Below are positions 59,317 to 64,000 of a stretch of 64,000 nucleotides of DNA, piece after piece. Numbering within the stretch: the stretch's first letter is position 1; each line of letters starts with the position of its first letter. The notes under the pieces are model-generated. The model did no database searches, was not told the origin of the DNA, and saw only the letters and a list, made by a program, of their open reading frames with translations. Source of the DNA: Asterella californica (taxonomy: Eukaryota > Streptophyta > Marchantiopsida > Marchantiales > Aytoniaceae); the NCBI GenBank assembly GCA_036924285.1, contig JAYKYS010000001.1:40051501-40115500 (forward strand), in the 5' to 3' direction. The position numbers were made by a program, and so were the translations under genes.

Positions 59317-61466
59317 ATACTGGAGCAGATGTGAATGTCTTGGATGAAAAGCTGGTCATGATCTTAGGGATGACTAGAACCAAGATCATGAGCCCGTTGT
59401 TGGTAAGGTTTGTGCAAGGCAGTACAACCGTTACAGAAAAGCTCATGAGTGTTCCTATTACTGTTGGAGGGATAACTAGGAAGCATGAGTTTTTAGTTAT
59501 GAGCTTAGGTGACACGATGGAGGGTATCTTGTCCTGGTCTTGGTTACAAGAGACCAAGGCAAAGCTAGATGTTCAAGAAGGGAACATCATAGTCATGGAT
59601 CGATAGGGCTCGGGTCAACCACATCCATTGGTCATCAAAGAGAGACCTAAGGAGCCAAACCATGCTGTCCGTAGGTTCCAACGAGCCAAGGTGGCATTTC
59701 AGATCTGCACAGCTAGACAATTTGAAAAGCAGATCAAGTCAGTAGACGGAGCTTGGGTTGCAGTGATGTCTAAACCCAAGGTGGAGACGGATGAGGAAGA
59801 ACGTGTTGCTGCTCTTCCCATACATCCTGATATGCAAATGCTGATTGAGAGGTATTCTCATATAATGCCGGATCAGTTACCAACAGGACTTCCTCCGAGG
59901 AGAGCCTTGGATCATGCCATTGATCTGGTTCCTGGGGCTACACCTATCGTAGTGCCATCAAGACGCATGTCGTTTGATGAGCTAACAGAGCTAAAGACTC
60001 AGTTGAAAGAATTGATAGCTCAAGGTATCTTACGACCCAGCATATCACCTTATGCTGCACCGGTCTTGTTCGTGGTCAAGAAAGATGGTGGTATCCGCAT
60101 ATGTGCAGACTACCGTGCACTTAATAAGGTTACTGTCAAGAACAAGTATCCTCTTCCTCTCATGGATGAAACCACAGATCGGTTGGCCACAGGAAAGTAC
60201 TTCACCAAGTTGGATCTTCGTTATGGATATCATCAAATCCGGATCAAAGAAGGAGATGAAGAAAAGACGGCTATAAGGACGAGGTATGGCTTGTTTGAGT
60301 ATACAGTGTTGTCGTTTGGATTGTCCAATGCACCTGGTACTTTCTGCAGGTTAATGAACGAGATCTTCAGAGATCTCTTGGATGAGAGTGTTATCGTGTA
60401 CTTAGACGATATCATCATCTTCTCATCCACTTGGAATCAGCATCTAGCAGATGTGGAAATGGTGTTTAAGCGTCTAGAAGAACATCAACTCTACCTCAAG
60501 AAGAGCAAGTGCTCTTTTGGACAAGAGAGTGTGGTGTTTCTAGGATGTTTGATCGATGCGCAGGGTATTCATCCTAACAGGGCTAAGATTCGAGCCATTG
60601 TTGAATGGAAGAGACCTGAGAGTGTTCATGAGCTCAGATCTTTTCTTGGGTTAGCCACATATTTTTGGCGCTTTGTTTATCAGTTTGCGCATAAAGCCGC
60701 ACCTTTGTTTGGCTTATTACGCAAGACTTCCAAGGTTGTTTGGAATCCAGCAGCTGAAAGAGCGTTTCAGGAGTTGAAACAAGCACTGACAGAGATGCCC
60801 GTGCTAGCTCTTCCCAAGATGGGAGAACCTTTCGAAGTTCACACAGATGCTTCTCAATGGACCATTGGAGGAGTGCTGATGCAAGAAAAGCATCCAGTGG
60901 CTTACGAAAGTCATAAGTTTTCAGAAACAGAGGCAAAATGGCCTGCTCATGAACAGGAAATGTTCGCAGTTGTCCACTGTCTGAAACGTTGGGAGCATTA
61001 TTTGTTACCAAGCAAAGTTACTGTTGTGACGGACTGCGAGGGTAATACATACTTTTAAAGTAAACCTCGGTTGTCACGCAAACAGCAGAGACGGCAAGTG
61101 GAGCTTGCACGTTTTGATATCGAATGGCGATATCAAAAGGGGAAGGAAAATATTCCAGTGGATGTGTTAAGCAGACGTGTCCAGGCGTTAACAACCCAAG
61201 ACACAAGTGAAGAGCTTTTGGATCGAATCAGACAAGCATTGCCAGATGATCCTCAGGCTCAACGTTGGACCAGCCAACAAGGGAGAGATCCATTGGTACG
61301 TCATCTCTCATTTCGCAATGGCCTTTGGTTTTATAAGCAAACCAAGGTCTATGTTCCAGCTGGCGCTCTAAGGACACTAGTCATGCAAGAATGTCATGAT
61401 TGTGAACTAGCTGGACATGGAGGACAGAATAGAACGTTACAACGACTTAAAGAGCAGTTTTATTGA
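59301..61466 (+). pseudogene. Chromovirus pol: protease, RT, RNase H, integrase N-terminus (interrupted)
   Basis: The protease motif DTGA (59316-59327) starts this frame. After TAG at 59604-59606 the same frame runs on through RT: FDELTELKTQLKELIAQG, ISPYAAPVLFVVKKDGG, RICADYRALN, DLRYGYHQIRI, LSFGLSNAPGTF and the catalytic YLDD at 60399-60410. RNase H follows (HTDASQWTIGGVL, EQEMFAVVHCLKRWEHYLL, TDCEGNTYF). TAA at 61056-61058 interrupts the frame, which resumes at once. It reaches the integrase finger (CHDCELAGHGG) and TGA at 61464-61466, where relatives have the Trp of a YWP motif. Apart from these stops the domain order and spacing are complete. Confidence 0.93.
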
Positions 61467-61472
61467 CCAACC

Positions 61473-62741
61473 ATGTTGGAGGATGTAATCAAGTACGTGC
61501 AGACTTGCTTGACATGTCAGCAACAACGAACTGAGCGGAGGAGACCTGCAGGATTGCTGAGACCTTTGCCGATACCTGATGGGCCTTGGGAGAGCATAAG
61601 TATGGACTTATGCACCGGTTTACCTGAGTCAGGAGGTTTTGACACTTTGCTAGTTGTCATCGATCGTTTCAGCAAGCAAGCTCACCTCATCTCTTGTAGT
61701 GAAGCAGTAACGTCAAAAGGTGCCGCTGAACTATTCATTCGACATGTTTTTAAGTATCACGGGATGCCTAAAGACATTGTTTCAGACTTGGATAGGAGGT
61801 TTGTTGCTGAGTTTTGGAAGGGTTTGTTTCGAAGACTCAGAACTACCCTCAAGTTCAGTTCCTCCTATCATCCTGAAACTGATGGTCAGACGGAAAGGAC
61901 GATACAGATAGTAGAGCAAGGGTTGAGAAACTATATCATGCGAGATCAAAGTGATTGGAGCGAGCACTTGGACTTGGTGGAGTTTACATATAACAACACT
62001 AAGCATTCGAGTACAGGATTTAAACCATTTGAAGTGGTTTATCGATGCTCTCATGCACCTTGGACTCCTATAGCTCTGGCTACCAAGGGGCATGAAAACA
62101 CAGGAAGGTCAAACCAGGATCCTCTAGATCTAGAGACTTTCATACGTGTTCAGGGTACTGTGTTTCAAGAAGCCAAGAAACACATGGAGAAGGCACAACA
62201 ACGGTATGCCAAGTATGCAAACCGTGGTAGGCAAGACGTACAGTTCGAAGAAGGGCAGAGGGTCTGGTTGAGAACCAAGAACTTCAGAATACCAGCAGGG
62301 GTGGACTTAGCCAAGAAGCTTCTTCCAAAGTGGGCCGGACCATTCCTGATTGAGAAGAAGTTAGGTCCTATGACTTATAAGTTACGTTTTCCAGCTAGTA
62401 TGAAGCATTATCACCCCATCATTCATGTTTCTAACTTGAAAATGTTTCGTGAAGAACTAGAATCGTTGTCAGGAAGATATCAGAAATGGCATCCATTGTT
62501 AGAAGCATTACCAAGAGCTGATGATCTTGAGTTGATTGAGATAGTAGATCATCGAGCATCACCGAATCCAGATGGAGCTGGAGAACCCGTCACTCAATAC
62601 CTATGTCGTTGGACAAGTAGAGTCCCGGGATTGGTAAGTGAAGCTTGGGAGTACCTAGATGATCTAGCATTGTACAAGTTCCAAGAACCACTGCGAAGAT
62701 ACTTTGTGAGACGACAGTCCGCAGTGGTCTCTGCCAGCTAA
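61473..62741 (+). pseudogene. Chromovirus integrase core and chromodomain-like C-terminus
   Basis: It continues the frame of the preceding pol segment. It holds the finger cysteines (CLTCQQQR), the catalytic core with Asp in MDLCTGLPESGG, Asp in IVSDLDRRF and Glu in HPETDGQTER, and the SH3-like region (GQRVWLRTKNF, KLLPKWAGPFLI, HVSNLKMF). The C-terminal part (IEIVDHRASPNPD, then QYLCRWTSRVPG and EAWEYLDDL) has the layout of a chromodomain. That places the element among plant chromoviruses (Tekay/Reina/CRM group; exact clade not decided). The coding sequence ends with TAA at 62739-62741. Confidence 0.92.
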
Positions 62742-63143
62742 GTGGTGGATTGGATCGAGTCAGAAGAGTCATGCCAAAGGGCCCTTCAAGGACACTGGAA
62801 CCGAGTAGATCTGGCCAATCTGCTCGTCTAAAGGTGGAGTTGTGGTCTGCTGACTGCTTATGGCTGTCGGATGTCAATCACGTTTAGGCTGACGCTACTA
62901 CGGTGTATCATAGTAAGGAGGTGGATAAAAAGAAACTGACGAGTTCACCACCTGGAAGCTAGGGTTCTGTCTCACCCGAAAGCTTCAATGGATGCTCGGT
63001 AATGGAGCATAGTCCTGAGAAAGGGCTTAATCTTATCCTGGATGGAGTACTGTTCCTCTGGATTTGAGGAAGTGTTGTTCCTAATGTGGTATTGTAGATA
63101 CCGCAGTTCAGTGGAAGAACTGCGTTTTGCTGGTTGGGGCGAT
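62742..63143 (+). other. Chromovirus 3' untranslated region and polypurine tract
   Basis: Between the pol stop and the 3' LTR there are only short ORFs. Positions 63131-63143 (TGGTTGGGGCGAT) are purine-rich and touch the LTR, as expected for the plus-strand primer. Confidence 0.7.
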
Positions 63144-64000
63144 TGTAACATCTTTTGCTTTTTCCCCAAACCAGATGGCATTCGGGTAGTGATTAACCAA
63201 AAAGTGGCAGCTGCATGGTCACAAGCACAACTCAAGGAGACCATATAAGGAGGGTCGCGAACCCTAAATGGGCATTCTCAGTTTTTCAGTCTTGGAGAGA
63301 GCACTCTTGGTGGTGAGAGAGGAGACTGTATTTTTCAGTGTAGTGTATATTGCCTTTGAGGTCAGAAATCAGGAGCTAGAACTGAGCAAATCAGATCCCT
63401 TGGAGAGTAGACTTGGAGAGCAGACTTATGATCAACAAGAATGATATGGTGTTGATTAGATCGCGGACTTGGGGTCTGATCTGTTGAGTAACAGAAATCA
63501 GGGCGTTCAGAGTGAAATTAGGTTATCTGGTGAAGTTTTAGTTCCGGAGTTGCTGAGTAGTGAAGAATTGCCGGTCCAAGAGCGCTGCGTGACCTTGTCA
63601 GCAAGTAATGCCATGTAATGTATATGAGCCCGTGACTTTCTCCATTCTGATAAGTAGGCTTGAGTTGTGTGCCAAAACTGAGTTGGGCGCATCTGGTGTC
63701 GTGTTGACTTTATTTCGGTGTAATTGCTTTGCCTTCCTACTTCCTAGCATCTACTAGGTCTCCTAGTCTTGGCGGTTGCTCCTTGTGGGTCTTGGCGTTC
63801 CGACTTGATCACCAGTAGCGGAAGCGCTGCCCAAATTTTATGCAACCCAGGTCTAGAAGAGTTCCCCCTCCTGTATTTAGTAACCTAAGATTGACCAGAG
63901 ACCTACAAAAGACTAGTTGGTTATTCGAGACCCGTTCAACAGTTATTAAATCCTCTGTGCTTATTAGCGGATAATTTAACGAACTGGATCTGGAGACACA
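63144..64000 (+). repeat. 3' LTR of the chromovirus (cut by window end)
   Basis: It repeats 56959-57815 with three differences. By comparison with the 952-bp 5' LTR about 95 bp lie beyond the window, giving a whole element of roughly 7.1 kb. Target-site duplication cannot be tested. Confidence 0.95.

Overview
The window looks like nuclear DNA of a streptophyte, most likely a non-seed land plant (bryophyte or lycophyte grade). Host genes have many short exons with GT/AG introns, mostly about 70-400 bp. The encoded proteins are plant types: a plant DExH4/DExH7-like (DHX29-type) helicase and a REF/SRPP-type lipid-droplet protein. The rest is dominated by Ty3/gypsy, LINE and MULE transposon remains. 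The species cannot be fixed from sequence alone; all identifications rest on motif reading and memory of families, with no database search.

Layout. 1-10000: a decayed Ty3/gypsy element of the Tat/Athila type on the minus strand, its 3' LTR cut by the window start. 10160-12420: a dead MULE transposase with a SWIM finger. 13000-13700: an unidentified broken gene. 14490-14621: a dispersed repeat with a second copy at 41220-41353. 18090-20230: a frameshifted LINE. 20385-20960: two tandem-repeat arrays with 92-bp and 129-bp periods.

21475-39009: a host-gene island, all on the minus strand. It holds a secreted T4/GH24-type lysozyme (3 exons, 217 aa), a 22-exon DExH-box RNA helicase (1661 aa) and a 3-exon REF/SRPP-like protein (345 aa). 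Splice sites for all three were placed by hand, and each spliced reading frame closes exactly. A less certain gene lies at 39540-40291.

40300-50900 is mostly unassigned, AT-rich repetitive DNA. 50900-52060 is a retroelement gag-protease remnant. 52380-54170 is a gag homologous to that of the element at 1-10000. 54963-55310 is a primer-binding-site-like sequence plus the start of another element. 55835-56045 is a second fragment of the MULE family. 56959-64000 is a nearly complete young chromovirus (Ty3/gypsy) with almost identical LTRs but a broken polyprotein; the window ends inside its 3' LTR.

The main points for follow-up are the plant lysozyme, which keeps the catalytic Glu but lacks two of the three canonical catalytic residues at their usual positions; a five-fold FPSLG repeat array inside the helicase; the mismatch between young LTRs and a dead ORF in the chromovirus; the many stops with few frameshifts in transposon ORFs; and the extreme GAAGAC/GTCTTC saturation of the first element.
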